NCBI GenBank assembly: GCA_039181495.1
Contig: JBCDCP010000004.1
Location: forward strand, 1-45,901
Length of the DNA stretch: 45,901 nt
Direction: 5' to 3'
Source of the DNA: JBCDCP01 sp039181495
Lineage (GTDB): Bacteria; Pseudomonadota; Alphaproteobacteria; Rhizobiales; Tepidamorphaceae
A model generated the notes under the pieces. That model was given only the letters and a program-made list of their open reading frames with translations, was not told the origin of the DNA and ran no database searches. Below are positions 17,312 through 25,703 of the stretch, one piece after another. Each line of letters begins with the position of its first letter. Position 1 is the stretch's first letter. The position numbers were made by a program, and so were the translations under genes.

Positions 17312-17692
17312 GCGCTAGCTGGCCTGTAAGCCGGGTTCTGTATGGCGGACGCAAGCGTCCGCGTGGCAGCCATTCATCTGGGATGCCCGTTACCGGGCAC
17401 CTCGTGCAACCAACCCGGGCCGCAGGCGCGGAGACGCGCTGTGGCTGTTGCCAGCCCATGCAGCCCCTATTCGGTCTTGCTCCCGGCGGGGTTTACCCTG
17501 CCATGTCCGTTGCCGGACACGCGGTGCGCTCTTACCGCACCTTTTCACCCTTACCGCGCAGGGCGCGGCGGTTCGTTCTCTGTGGCACTTTCCCTAAGGT
17601 TGCCCTCGCCGGACGTTATCCGGCGCCGTGTCTCCGTGGAGCCCGGACTTTCCTCCCGTGTTTCCACGAGCGGCTGCCCGGCCAGCTAGCGC
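17312..17692 (-). ncRNA. rnpB: RNase P RNA, type A
   Basis: Catalytic RNA that trims tRNA 5' leaders. Read on the minus strand, the 5' end contains the universally conserved GAGGAAAGTCCGGGCTCCA, and the 3' part has ACAGAACCCGGCTTACAGGC, the CCA-binding and P4-closing region. The ends are set by the P1 helix: 17680-17692 and 17312-17324 are perfectly complementary over 13 bases (GCGCTAGCTGGCC with its complement). The length of about 381 nt suits an alphaproteobacterial type A RNA. No T-rich terminator was seen after the 3' end. Confidence 0.96.
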
Positions 17693-17697
17693 GGGGC

Positions 17698-17726
17698 ACG
17701 AAACGCATTTCGACGCAAATCGTCAA
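17698..17726 (-). promoter_or_regulatory. Possible rnpB promoter
   Basis: Minus strand TTGACG (17726-17721), 17 bases, TTTCGT (17703-17698), ending six bases before the P1-defined RNA start. The -35 is good and preceded by C as in alphaproteobacterial promoters; the -10 is weak. The -35 overlaps the stop codon of the upstream gene. Confidence 0.35.
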
Positions 17727-18886
17727 GCCGCCACGCCGGTTCGCGCCTGATCGGCAACGCGACGGAAGATCGCGGCAATCGAGGGATACGTGGTGAGATT
17801 GCTCTCAATTTCTTCGGCAATCAGGATCAGGTCTGCACGATCGCGTTCATTGCTGGCGCCTGAATGCATGATGTCGACCATGACATCGAGCCGCTGCACC
17901 ATGCTGGGGTTCTGTACGGTCTCTTCGTAGAAACGCCGAACCTGCTGCACCTGGGCCATGGCGTTGCCAAAATCGAGCGGTGCCATCGGCTGCGATGGTG
18001 GCTGTGGAGGTGCTTCGGGCGGCGGCTGAGACTGGGTCTCGGCTTCGGGAGCCGGTGGTGTTCCGCCAGCCGCCATCAGCGCGTTGCGCAGGGCATCATA
18101 CCCATCATTCTGCATCGTCAGCGCCGGGTCCTGAACCACTGGCGCACCAGCGGTCGCGTCGCCTGACGGCACAGTGGGTTCAGCTGGCGGAGCGACACTC
18201 AGAGCAGGGTCTGAAACGGGTTGCCCGACAGGCGGCACTGCGACCTCGGGAGCCACTTGTGGCGGCTCGGGCAATGACACGTCCGGCGCGTTCTGGGATG
18301 GCGCTTCGGCAAGGCCTTCCATCACATGATCGGTCGGTGGCTGTGCATCAGCTGTGCCCACGCTGCCTCCGGGTACCTGCGCGCCGTGCGCAGACGGGTG
18401 GGCTTGGCCTTCCGCCAGTGGTTCGAAGCGGCTTGTCTCAAAGTCGAAGAACCCTGTCGCATCGAGGCGTGATTCGTTGATCTTCGCGTCAATGAAACTC
18501 TTGCATTGGCGCAGGAAGACGATGTCACGGCTTTCAAACACCACACCTGATCCGTCGGAGGATGCGATCAACAGGCAGGTCGGTCTTGATGGAATGAACA
18601 CCAACAGCCCGATCACGAGACCGGCTGCGCCCCCAATCGGAACTGACCAAAAAGGTTGAGGGAAAAAGAACAACCCAACAAGGGCGCCAGCGACGATGCA
18701 GCACAGCGCAAAAAACAGCTTCGTCAAACTGAACCGGGACGGTCGGTAAATCGTCACTGCGGCGACATGAGATACCGGAATGCTCTTATATCCAGCATCC
18801 AGAATACGCCGGCCGACGCCAAGCGTCCGGAAGCTGGACCGATCATCGCCGCCAGCGACCGATCCAAACATCGATGTCCCCGCCAT
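17723..18886 (-). CDS. Unrecognised membrane protein with proline-rich linker
   Basis: 387 residues, function not recognised. The first part (to about 170) has two adjacent hydrophobic spans near 57-92 flanked by short beta-rich stretches (GYKSIPVSHVAAVTIYRPSR before; LLIASSDGSGVVFES after), a layout reminiscent of DUF6232-type proteins. A long Pro/Ala/Gln-rich, probably disordered segment (about 170-300) follows, then a predicted helical C-terminal domain (MAPLDFGNAMAQVQQVRRFY onward). Starts are possible at 18886 (GGTGGGG upstream) or 18871 (GGGGAC upstream). A fair promoter lies 35 bases upstream. It precedes rnpB on the same strand. Confidence 0.7.
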   Translation of the reverse strand: MAGTSMFGSVAGGDDRSSFRTLGVGRRILDAGYKSIPVSHVAAVTIYRPSRFSLTKLFFALCCIVAGALVGLFFFPQPFWSVPIGGAAGLVIGLLVFIPSRPTCLLIASSDGSGVVFESRDIVFLRQCKSFIDAKINESRLDATGFFDFETSRFEPLAEGQAHPSAHGAQVPGGSVGTADAQPPTDHVMEGLAEAPSQNAPDVSLPEPPQVAPEVAVPPVGQPVSDPALSVAPPAEPTVPSGDATAGAPVVQDPALTMQNDGYDALRNALMAAGGTPPAPEAETQSQPPPEAPPQPPSQPMAPLDFGNAMAQVQQVRRFYEETVQNPSMVQRLDVMVDIMHSGASNERDRADLILIAEEIESNLTTYPSIAAIFRRVADQARTGVAA

Positions 18887-18920
18887 CGTGTGGCCCCACC
18901 ACTACGCATTACACGACGAC

Positions 18921-18949
18921 AGTGTAGGGCCGGATCAAAAAGGATTCAA
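18921..18949 (-). promoter_or_regulatory. Probable promoter of the 17723-18886 gene
   Basis: Minus strand TTGAAT (18949-18944), 17-base spacer, TACACT (18926-18921). Both hexamers match the sigma-70 consensus at four of six positions with ideal spacing, and the site is 35 bases before the start codon. Confidence 0.45.
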
Positions 18950-19013
18950 CGCAATGGTACGCCTTGCGGTTGCACAATGGGGACTTTGACAGCCAGCGGA
19001 ACTGCTGAGCGCC

Positions 19014-19778
19014 TCAAGCGGTTCCCGTAAGATGCGTGCCAGATAGTCCTCGAGGCGACGAAGACAGCAGCCGATTCAGCGTTTCGATCGTCGATTGGTC
19101 AGCAACACCATCGACACGCTCAGGCCTGAAATGAAGTTGGAATGCTGTGACCACATCCCGCGTCGCTTCATCGAACACACCAGTTATCGCGCACCCGTAG
19201 CCATAGGCTGCCAGCAAGGCCTGCAGGGCTTCCACCGGTTGACCGGCATCGCCAAGCTGAAGGAAGCGGCCGCCCGCAAGTGGCTCAGGCGGGACCCAAT
19301 GGCCAACCCCGTGCTCGCTGAACCAGGCCCAGGGGAACTTTTCGCCCGGATCCTGTTTGCGGCCGGGCGCGATGTCTGAATGGGCCAGAACCCGTTCTGG
19401 CGGAATTCCTAACCGCGCACAGACATCGGCACTTAGTGCCAAAACGGCTTGCATCTGCACTTCAGGAAAATCCGGATAGCCGTGGGCATGACCGGGATTG
19501 GCTATTTCAATCCCGACAGACCGCGAATTGACATCCTCGCAACCCGCCCAAGATCCGCGCCCGGCATGCCATGCCCGGCGATCCTCAGACACCAGTTGGA
19601 CGACATCACCATTCTCGAAGATGAAGTAGTGGCATGACACACTGGACTCTGGACTGCATAGCCATTGCAGCGCCTTATCGGCTTCAGCCATTCCCGTGTA
19701 GTGCATCAGAAGGATGTCAGTCGGACCTTCGCGTCTCTCACCATGATTGGGGGACGGCTTCATCGTGTAGTGCGGCAT
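19014..19778 (-). CDS. AmpD-like N-acetylmuramoyl-L-alanine amidase with peptidoglycan-binding domain
   Basis: Zinc amidase (Amidase_2) that cleaves the bond between MurNAc (or anhydroMurNAc) and L-Ala. Zinc ligands are visible as H26 (LLMHYTGM), H133 (LAHSDIAPGRKQDPGE) and D143, with E91 and K141 at the expected catalytic places. Residues about 165-245 form a PG_binding_1 domain (QPVEALQALLAAYGYGCAIT). No signal peptide is seen, which together with the AmpD-like motifs suggests cytoplasmic recycling, although the extra binding domain is more typical of AmiD-like enzymes. The 254 residues fit that two-domain layout. It lies 21 bases after a DjlA-like gene. Confidence 0.88.
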   Translation of the reverse strand: MPHYTMKPSPNHGERREGPTDILLMHYTGMAEADKALQWLCSPESSVSCHYFIFENGDVVQLVSEDRRAWHAGRGSWAGCEDVNSRSVGIEIANPGHAHGYPDFPEVQMQAVLALSADVCARLGIPPERVLAHSDIAPGRKQDPGEKFPWAWFSEHGVGHWVPPEPLAGGRFLQLGDAGQPVEALQALLAAYGYGCAITGVFDEATRDVVTAFQLHFRPERVDGVADQSTIETLNRLLSSSPRGLSGTHLTGTA

Positions 19779-19799
19779 TTGTGAAGCGGTGACCTGGTA

Positions 19800-20516
19800 T
19801 CAAGCGCTCAGCGTCGCGTAAGCGGCGTTGATTGCGGCAAGCCGGTCATTGGCGATACGCAGACACTCAGGCGGCAGACCGCGGGCCATGAGCCGGTCGG
19901 GATGATTTTCCGCAACCAGCCGACGATAGTGCCGCTTCAACGCTTCGGCAGATATGCCCGGACTGACCCCGAGCACCAGATGAGGATCATGGTCGTCTGA
20001 CAGATGCCGAGCCCGGATACGGTCAAACGCAATGCCCCCTAGCCCGAATGACTCAGCCGCGGTTTCCAGATGAAAAAGTTCACCCTCATGCACCGCACCA
20101 TCGGCCTTGGCCACGTGGAACAATCCATCCAGGACGTCCTCAAGCAAAGCTGCATCGCGATTGAGGCTCGCTGACACGCGCTGAGCATAGGCTTCAAAAC
20201 CGGCAACATCCTGCTTGGCCAGGTCGTAGAGCGCTCTCACCCGAGGCAGATCACGATCCGAGAAGGTGAACACCGAGCGAAACGCATCGAATTCACCCGG
20301 CGTCGCAACGCCGTCAGCTTTCGCCATCTTGGCCGCCAGGGCGATAAGCCCGGCAAAAAACCGCTCGTCGCGCGCACCTGGACCTATCCCGAAGAACGCG
20401 CCGAGGCCGCGCAACAAACGCGCTAGCCATCCGCCTGACCGCCCATTCGTTGCGGGCAGTGCTTCAAGCAGCATGGGATCGGCAGTATTGCCGGGAATTG
20501 CGCGCGAACCAGTCAT
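19800..20516 (-). CDS. DjlA-like TerB/J-domain co-chaperone
   Basis: Predicted DnaK co-chaperone. Residues about 50-165 match the TerB helical fold with two acidic repeats (KMAKADGVATPGEFDAF and HVAKADGAVHEGELFHLE), and about 178-237 form a J domain with the essential HPD at 205-207 (RRLVAENHPDRLM). Escherichia coli DjlA has an N-terminal membrane anchor; here there is only an amphipathic stretch (WLARLLRGLGAFFGIG), so membrane attachment is doubtful. AAGG lies 8 bases before the ATG. Pairing with the amidase gene downstream is common in Hyphomicrobiales. Confidence 0.88.
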   Translation of the reverse strand: MTGSRAIPGNTADPMLLEALPATNGRSGGWLARLLRGLGAFFGIGPGARDERFFAGLIALAAKMAKADGVATPGEFDAFRSVFTFSDRDLPRVRALYDLAKQDVAGFEAYAQRVSASLNRDAALLEDVLDGLFHVAKADGAVHEGELFHLETAAESFGLGGIAFDRIRARHLSDDHDPHLVLGVSPGISAEALKRHYRRLVAENHPDRLMARGLPPECLRIANDRLAAINAAYATLSA

Positions 20517-20580
20517 GAGCCGACCTTACGCGGCAATGGCGGCGCAAGAAAGAACGTGTTTTCACGCCTTTTCGGACATG

Positions 20581-20613
20581 AAAAAGGCGCGGCAGACATG
20601 AGCCCGCCGCGCC
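20581..20613 (-). terminator. Intrinsic terminator after the outer-membrane protein gene
   Basis: Minus strand: GGCGCGGC (20613-20606), 12-base loop, GCCGCGCC (20593-20586), then TTTTT. It is 24 bases past the stop codon of the barrel-protein gene. Confidence 0.85.
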
Positions 20614-20636
20614 TGTTCATTGCCTTGTTGGCCCGA

Positions 20637-21353
20637 TCAGAAGCGGTAGCGCCAACCTGCGTTCACCTGATGCGACCGCAGGTCGACATCCGAATTCACA
20701 CCACCAACTGACGTCAACCCAACATTCTCAACGTTGAAGAAGCGGTAGCCGACTTCGAGGTCGATCTGGTCGCTCAGCTCGTAGGAAACGCCCGCACCAA
20801 TCTGCCAGGCAAAACCGACTGCGCTGTCATTCATGACCGTCCCCGCTGGCGCGATACCATGGGTGTCGAAATCAACACTCGCCAAACCGATACCCGCCGA
20901 GACATAAGGTGTAATTGGACCACCTTGGCTGTCGAAATCGATGTAACCATTGGCCAAGCCGTAAAACGTGTTGGTGGCGCCACCGGCGGCACTGCCAGCA
21001 AAGGTACCAAGACCCGCCACGGTATGGCTATCGACCTCATTGGTGAGATAACCCAACTCCAGTTCGGCGCGGGCACCATAGCCTGCAAACGCGAACTCGC
21101 GGCCAATGGCGCCGCTGAAATTGATCCCGACATCGTAGTCGTTGGTCACCAGTGCCGGAATGCCGAAGTCAGTTTCCTCGTTCCAGGCCGCACCTACACG
21201 ACCGGCAACATAGAAATGTGGTCGGTAGTCGATCACACTGTCATACTTATCGATTGTCGCTATCGGCGCGTCAGCGGCCCATGCCGGCACCGAGGCCAGC
21301 ATCGGCAGCGCGAGCGCCGAGACCACGAACAGGGATTTGAAACGCGCAGTCAT
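20637..21353 (-). CDS. Outer-membrane beta-barrel protein (Omp25/Omp31-like)
   Basis: 238-residue exported protein. A signal peptide (positive MTARFK, hydrophobic core, AWA cleavage site near residue 26) precedes alternating aromatic/hydrophobic strands typical of an eight-stranded barrel, ending in HQVNAGWRYRF, whose final Phe is the usual outer-membrane insertion signal. Strand motifs such as PYVSAGIGLASVDFDTHG and YELSDQIDLEVGYRFFNVEN fit the Omp25/31 or OmpW-like opacity families. AGAAGGA precedes the ATG; a longer frame to 21638 lacks a signal peptide and was rejected. A strong terminator follows. It may be a structural or adhesive surface protein; the specific role is unknown. Confidence 0.88.
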   Translation of the reverse strand: MTARFKSLFVVSALALPMLASVPAWAADAPIATIDKYDSVIDYRPHFYVAGRVGAAWNEETDFGIPALVTNDYDVGINFSGAIGREFAFAGYGARAELELGYLTNEVDSHTVAGLGTFAGSAAGGATNTFYGLANGYIDFDSQGGPITPYVSAGIGLASVDFDTHGIAPAGTVMNDSAVGFAWQIGAGVSYELSDQIDLEVGYRFFNVENVGLTSVGGVNSDVDLRSHQVNAGWRYRF

Positions 21354-21847
21354 TGCTCTGATCGTCCTTCTATCGGTTGATCTGTTGTTCTTCAGGACCG
21401 GCTCCGGCCCACCTAGTTGCGACTGTAATGAGGCCCGTCGGCCGAGTGTTCGATCCCTGACAGTTACGAAGCGTTTGCGGCGGACAACGGTCGAAATCCT
21501 GGCAACAGAATGGCCGAAGTATGGTGTGTCTTGGTAGCAACAGAGGGTCATCCCACCACCGGCCTTGAATCCCCGCACAACAAAAATCCTCAGCATTCTC
21601 AGACGGCTAGTCGGCATCATCACCAATCGCGCCTGCACTGTGCTTGGCGGTGCGCAGTAAACTTCGGGTTAAAGACCCGGATAAAAATGACCTGCTTTTA
21701 ATGTTGTGCCGCTGAAGCGGATCGAATGATCGGCAGTGTTGCCGAAACAGCGCAATATCTGGCGCTCACTGGCATGGCCCGCCTGTGGCACATCCAGGCT
21801 AGAAAACGCATAGTCAGAGTTTGGTTTGCTCAGCCCAGCGAGTCCCC
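21354..21847. other. Divergent intergenic region, 494 bases
   Basis: Lies between the barrel-protein gene (minus) and the adenylate cyclase gene (plus), so it should hold two divergent promoters. The AGAAGGA ribosome site of the barrel gene is at its left end. No promoter with good spacing, no convincing small gene and no operator could be singled out by eye. Confidence 0.5.
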
Positions 21848-23572
21848 ATGAGCGTCCAGGACAATGTTGGCCAAGATCGCGCCGTACCCATCGGACTCTA
21901 TGTGCGCAGGGTGCGGATCGTCACAGGGGTCATCCTGTTCACCTTTGCAACAACGCATTTCATTAATCACGCCTTAGGGCTGTATTCCCTGCAGGCCATG
22001 GAAGTCGGCCAGACTTGGCGCTGGAAGGTCACCCGCAGTGATCCTGGCTCGTTCATTCTGTTCTCAGCCGTTTTCATCCATCTGGTGCTAGGGCTGTCGA
22101 AGTTCTTCACCCGCCGGACATGGCGGATGTCCGCAATGGAGGGCGTGCAGCTCCTGCTCGGCCTGCTGATCCCGGTACTGCTTCTGCCCCACATAATCGG
22201 CACTCTCGTCATCGCCACGTTCTTTGGCTTCGACACGTTCTACGCCTGGAAGCTGTCCAACATCTGGCCGCACCAGATCGAGCTCTACGCCATTATGATG
22301 GCGATGGTCTGGGTGCACGGCACCATTGGAATCCACATGTGGCTGCGTATGAGCCCGACCTATCAGCGGCTGTTTCCGTGGCTCCTTGGTATCGCAGTAC
22401 TGATCCCGACCCTCGGCTTTCTCGGGGTTGTGTCCGGTGGACGCGAAATTGCAGCAGGCTCTTTCCCACGTCAGTTGACCGCAGACCAGTACTACCAGCT
22501 GGAGTGGTGGGAGGATCTCTCATCGCTGGCATTTCTCGGGGTTGTTGCCGGACTGCTGGCCCTGAAACTGATACGAGACCTGGTCGGCCGTTTCCGCACC
22601 GGTGTCGACGTGTCCTATGTGGGCGGCCGGGCGGTCCATGCTTCACCGGGTCAGACCCTGCTGGAGATCAGCAGGTCTCACGGCATACCGCACGCATCAG
22701 TCTGCGGTGGGCGCGCCCGCTGCTCGACCTGCCGTGTGCGCATCATCGAGGGCGTTGAAAACCAGCCAGTGCCTGACGCCACCGAGGCGCGATTGCTCAA
22801 GCGCATCGGAGCCCGCGATCAGTCCATGCGTCTGGCCTGTCAGCTAAGGCCGGTTGGGCATCTGCGCGTGGCCACACTCCTGCCGGCCGACCGGACCGGG
22901 CCGCACGATGTGGCCGAGCTTGATCGCTACCACTGGGGGGTCGAGCAGACGGTTACCCTTCTGTTCAGCGATATGCGCGGCTTCACGCAATTCTCCGAGA
23001 AGCGGTTACCCTATGACGTGGTCTTCGTGCTCAACCGCTATCTCGGTGCACTAAGCGACACGATCATCGCGGAAGGCGGCTATGTCGACAAATTCATGGG
23101 CGACGGGATCATGGCGATCTTCACCGTCGACCGGGGCAAGCCCAAGGACTCAACCGACGCAGCCCGCGCGGCCATCCGTGCCGGCATGCGCATGGGTCAG
23201 GTGCTTGAGGAGATGAACGAAGCGTTGGCGCCGCAACTCGAAGCCCCACTCAGGATCGGCATCGGACTGCACACTGGCCCCGCCGTTCTGGGACGGATTG
23301 GCGCGGCCAAGAGCCACCATGCAGGCGATCGCGTCACAGCGCTTGGCGATACAGTCAATACCGCCAGCCGGCTCGAAAGTGCCACCAAGGAACTCGGTGT
23401 TCAGACCGCGATTTCAGTCGCCACGCTGGAGGCAGCCGGCTATAGCCTTGAGAAGGCGGTCGCTGCAGGCGGCACAGCCCATGACCTACCGATCAGGGGA
23501 CGCACCGAGACATTGCCTATGGTGGGGTTCGACGAGGCGCCGCAGGTGGCTACGCTGATCAAACAAAGCTGA
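21848..23572 (+). CDS. cyaC: CyaC-like redox-responsive class III adenylate cyclase
   Basis: Converts ATP to cAMP. The 574 residues show six hydrophobic spans (about 22-245) with histidines H37, H41, H78, H115, H142, H157 and H163, then a plant-type [2Fe-2S] ferredoxin domain with C286-x5-C292-x2-C295-x35-C331, then a class III cyclase domain (from about 365) with metal aspartates D375 (FSDMRGF) and D419 (MGDG) and ALGDTVNTASRLE. K415 (VDKFMGD) favours ATP over GTP. Sinorhizobium meliloti CyaC, of this architecture, is a published diheme-B, Fe-S protein whose activity responds to the quinone pool; the same is inferred here. ATG at 21848 is preferred over TTG at 21821, though neither has a strong ribosome site. 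Confidence 0.9.
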   Translation: MSVQDNVGQDRAVPIGLYVRRVRIVTGVILFTFATTHFINHALGLYSLQAMEVGQTWRWKVTRSDPGSFILFSAVFIHLVLGLSKFFTRRTWRMSAMEGVQLLLGLLIPVLLLPHIIGTLVIATFFGFDTFYAWKLSNIWPHQIELYAIMMAMVWVHGTIGIHMWLRMSPTYQRLFPWLLGIAVLIPTLGFLGVVSGGREIAAGSFPRQLTADQYYQLEWWEDLSSLAFLGVVAGLLALKLIRDLVGRFRTGVDVSYVGGRAVHASPGQTLLEISRSHGIPHASVCGGRARCSTCRVRIIEGVENQPVPDATEARLLKRIGARDQSMRLACQLRPVGHLRVATLLPADRTGPHDVAELDRYHWGVEQTVTLLFSDMRGFTQFSEKRLPYDVVFVLNRYLGALSDTIIAEGGYVDKFMGDGIMAIFTVDRGKPKDSTDAARAAIRAGMRMGQVLEEMNEALAPQLEAPLRIGIGLHTGPAVLGRIGAAKSHHAGDRVTALGDTVNTASRLESATKELGVQTAISVATLEAAGYSLEKAVAAGGTAHDLPIRGRTETLPMVGFDEAPQVATLIKQS

Positions 23573-23590
23573 TGATCAGGCCTCGGGCAG

Positions 23591-24271
23591 CTAGCGGCAA
23601 TAAAGCCCATCACCGCCATGCTGGGCGAGGTCGAAATGGAAATGATCACGATGGGCGCGATCATGCCGAGGCCCCAGCACGGTCTTGAATGGCCCGCACG
23701 CGCCCGCTTCGACTTCGCGCCAGAAGGCGCTTTCATCCCGCCGACCCCGATAGCCGGTCAGCAGCTTGACCTTGCGGCCGTCGGACAGGGTGAAGCCACT
23801 CACATCAAGCGCATTGGCAAAGCCATGTTCGGACAGTTTTGCCCCGTGCCGGTTGTTGCGCGGTCGGCACGAGTAAGACGCAGCCACATCGATTTCACGG
23901 ACATCCTGGCCGAAATACCGCCGCGCCGCCGGCTGAACCACAGTCTCGATCCAGTGCACTGTCGGAGGAATCATCGGGCAGCGCAGGGTCGCCGGCGGAT
24001 CAAGTGCCACACGGCCTCCAGAAACCGCCGTGAGCTTCAGAGGTTGGGCCGCGCCACATGACCGCGGCCCATCGATTTGGTCCATCGGTGTGAAAACCGC
24101 ATTGTACTGCTGGCTCATATAGCTGAGCTGGCTCAAGCAGGCATATTCCGTCTGTGCACGCCAGGGCGCATCGGTATCGCGGAAATAGGGGCCGATCGGT
24201 ACACCCGAGCAGGCAGCAACGACCAGAGCGAGCCCGATAGCTCCAAACCGCGATGAGAATGTGCGCAACAT
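23591..24271 (-). CDS. Extensin-like lipoprotein with M15-type metallopeptidase motifs
   Basis: 226 residues, Extensin-like_C family. The N-terminus is a lipoprotein signal with lipobox VVAAC (C21). The conserved C-terminal part has SCRPRNNRHGAKLSEHGFAN, containing H149, then D156 (ALDVSGF), and HRDHFHFD with H212. These match the SxHxxxxAxD and HxH zinc pattern of VanY/M15 and MepK-like peptidases, so a peptidoglycan peptidase role at the envelope is plausible but not shown. A CtrA-type site lies 25 bases upstream of the start. It converges with the cyclase gene (18-base gap). Confidence 0.85.
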   Translation of the reverse strand: MLRTFSSRFGAIGLALVVAACSGVPIGPYFRDTDAPWRAQTEYACLSQLSYMSQQYNAVFTPMDQIDGPRSCGAAQPLKLTAVSGGRVALDPPATLRCPMIPPTVHWIETVVQPAARRYFGQDVREIDVAASYSCRPRNNRHGAKLSEHGFANALDVSGFTLSDGRKVKLLTGYRGRRDESAFWREVEAGACGPFKTVLGPRHDRAHRDHFHFDLAQHGGDGLYCR

Positions 24272-24295
24272 GCCCGCACAATTCGAGCGGTCGCC

Positions 24296-24311
24296 TTAAC
24301 GGGCTGTTAAC
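24296..24311. promoter_or_regulatory. CtrA-type site TTAA-N7-TTAAC
   Basis: TTAA (24296-24299), seven bases, TTAAC (24307-24311) match the full CtrA consensus of alphaproteobacteria. The core is also an inverted repeat (TTAAC/GTTAA). It sits 25 bases before the extensin-like lipoprotein start, suggesting cell-cycle control of that gene. Confidence 0.55.
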
Positions 24312-24363
24312 CGACGAAATTCGCGATCCCGCATGGTGAACGGAGCGTAAAGCTTACGCCTCT

Positions 24364-25635
24364 TCAGACGTCGTCCGCCTGAATCTCAAGCGGCGTCGGT
24401 ACATCGCCCATGGTCTCCAGCGTCGCTGTACCTTGCTGACCTTCACCGTCCTCGAATGGCGTGGTGACCTCAACGAAGGTGTCGGGATAGAAGCCATTGA
24501 AGCGGGTTCTCAGAGCCAGCGAATAGGCGCCGATATGTCCGATTTCGATCCAGTCGCCCGTATCGACGCTGTCGGGGAGGTGAAACGGCCGCGACAGCAC
24601 ATCGACTGAATCGCAAGTGGCGCCACAGACGCGAAATGGCACCAGATCAGACGAGGCCTTTCCGCGCTGGCGATTAGCGGGATCGGGAATGAAGCGGGCA
24701 GGCAGTGTTATCTTGCCGGTCCAGCTATCGGACAGCGATGACCAGATCCCATCATTGATGTAGATCCGCCGCCCCTTGCGCAGCAGGACCCGGACAAGAA
24801 CCGACAGGCAGCGGGCCACGATCACCCGGCCCGGCTCGGCAACCAGCGGCAGATCATCGAGTGCATGGGCCTTCAGGGCATGGTTCACAGAATCCATGAC
24901 CGCCTCCACCTCCGGTGCTGACGAATCGACGCCGGCATAGGTTGCGGGAAAACCGCCGCCGATATCGAGGGCGTCCAGCGGTACATTCGCCTCCTTGCGA
25001 ATGGACGCCGCGGTGGCGATCGCATCATTGAAGGTGGACAGTTCCTCGACCTGACTTCCGACATGGAAGCAGAGTCCGGCCCGGAAGCCATAGCGGTGGA
25101 CGCGCTGGAGCAATTCAGCCGCCTGACCCGGCGCAGCACCGAACTTCTTCGACAGCTCATAGGCCGCCTCACCGCGGGTCGCGAAGCGGATGAACACCGT
25201 GATTTCGCCGGGATCGAGATCAAGCCCTTCCACAACCCGCAATATCTTGGCTAGTTCCGCCTCGTGATCGGCAGCGACAGCGCGAATACGATAGGACTCT
25301 ATGGCGACGCGGATATCCGACTTGCTCTTGACCGGATGCATATACAAGAGCTCCGCGTCAGGTTTGGCGGCAACGGCGCTGGCAAACTCGGCCGGGGATG
25401 CGACGTCGAAGCATCGCACACCGGCATCAACCAGCGCATCTAGAACCATGGGCTGGCCGTTGGTCTTGACCGCGTAGGCTGTCTTCCCCGGAAACGCCTG
25501 CAGAAAACAGCGGGCATCGGCCTTGAGAACTTCGGGCCTGAAGCAATAGATCGGGACATCCGGTCGCACGGCATGCGCCACATCCGCGGCGGATCGGAAT
25601 GTTGAGTGTTCAGCAGAGTTGCTGCGAGTGGTCAT
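24364..25635 (-). CDS. PLP-dependent ornithine/lysine decarboxylase (fold type III)
   Basis: Decarboxylates a basic amino acid, most likely ornithine to putrescine and/or lysine to cadaverine. The 423-residue protein has the alanine-racemase-fold barrel with PLP lysine K57 in AYAVKTNG, GGGFPATYAG (226-235), EPGR (267-270, phosphate binding) and the active-site CDSVD (C341, D342). A longer N-terminal extension and INDGIWSSLSD instead of the usual DGVYGSF are small departures. A GGAG site lies 7 bases upstream of the ATG. Substrate preference between ornithine and lysine cannot be told by eye; diaminopimelate decarboxylase is less likely because the C-terminal motif is of the ODC kind. Confidence 0.88.
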   Translation of the reverse strand: MTTRSNSAEHSTFRSAADVAHAVRPDVPIYCFRPEVLKADARCFLQAFPGKTAYAVKTNGQPMVLDALVDAGVRCFDVASPAEFASAVAAKPDAELLYMHPVKSKSDIRVAIESYRIRAVAADHEAELAKILRVVEGLDLDPGEITVFIRFATRGEAAYELSKKFGAAPGQAAELLQRVHRYGFRAGLCFHVGSQVEELSTFNDAIATAASIRKEANVPLDALDIGGGFPATYAGVDSSAPEVEAVMDSVNHALKAHALDDLPLVAEPGRVIVARCLSVLVRVLLRKGRRIYINDGIWSSLSDSWTGKITLPARFIPDPANRQRGKASSDLVPFRVCGATCDSVDVLSRPFHLPDSVDTGDWIEIGHIGAYSLALRTRFNGFYPDTFVEVTTPFEDGEGQQGTATLETMGDVPTPLEIQADDV

Positions 25636-25703
25636 CTTGGACTCCGATATGCGGGGTCAAAGATCCGGGACCCACACAAACCGGCAGCGGCGAAAGGCCG
25701 TAT

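Noticed and set aside
20637..21638. 333-residue version of the barrel protein
   Set aside because: The extension lacks a signal peptide, whereas the ATG at 21353 begins a clear one.
24345..24359. Inverted repeat GCGTAA-AGC-TTACGC after the decarboxylase gene as terminator
   Set aside because: The stem is short, AT-rich and lacks a following T-run.
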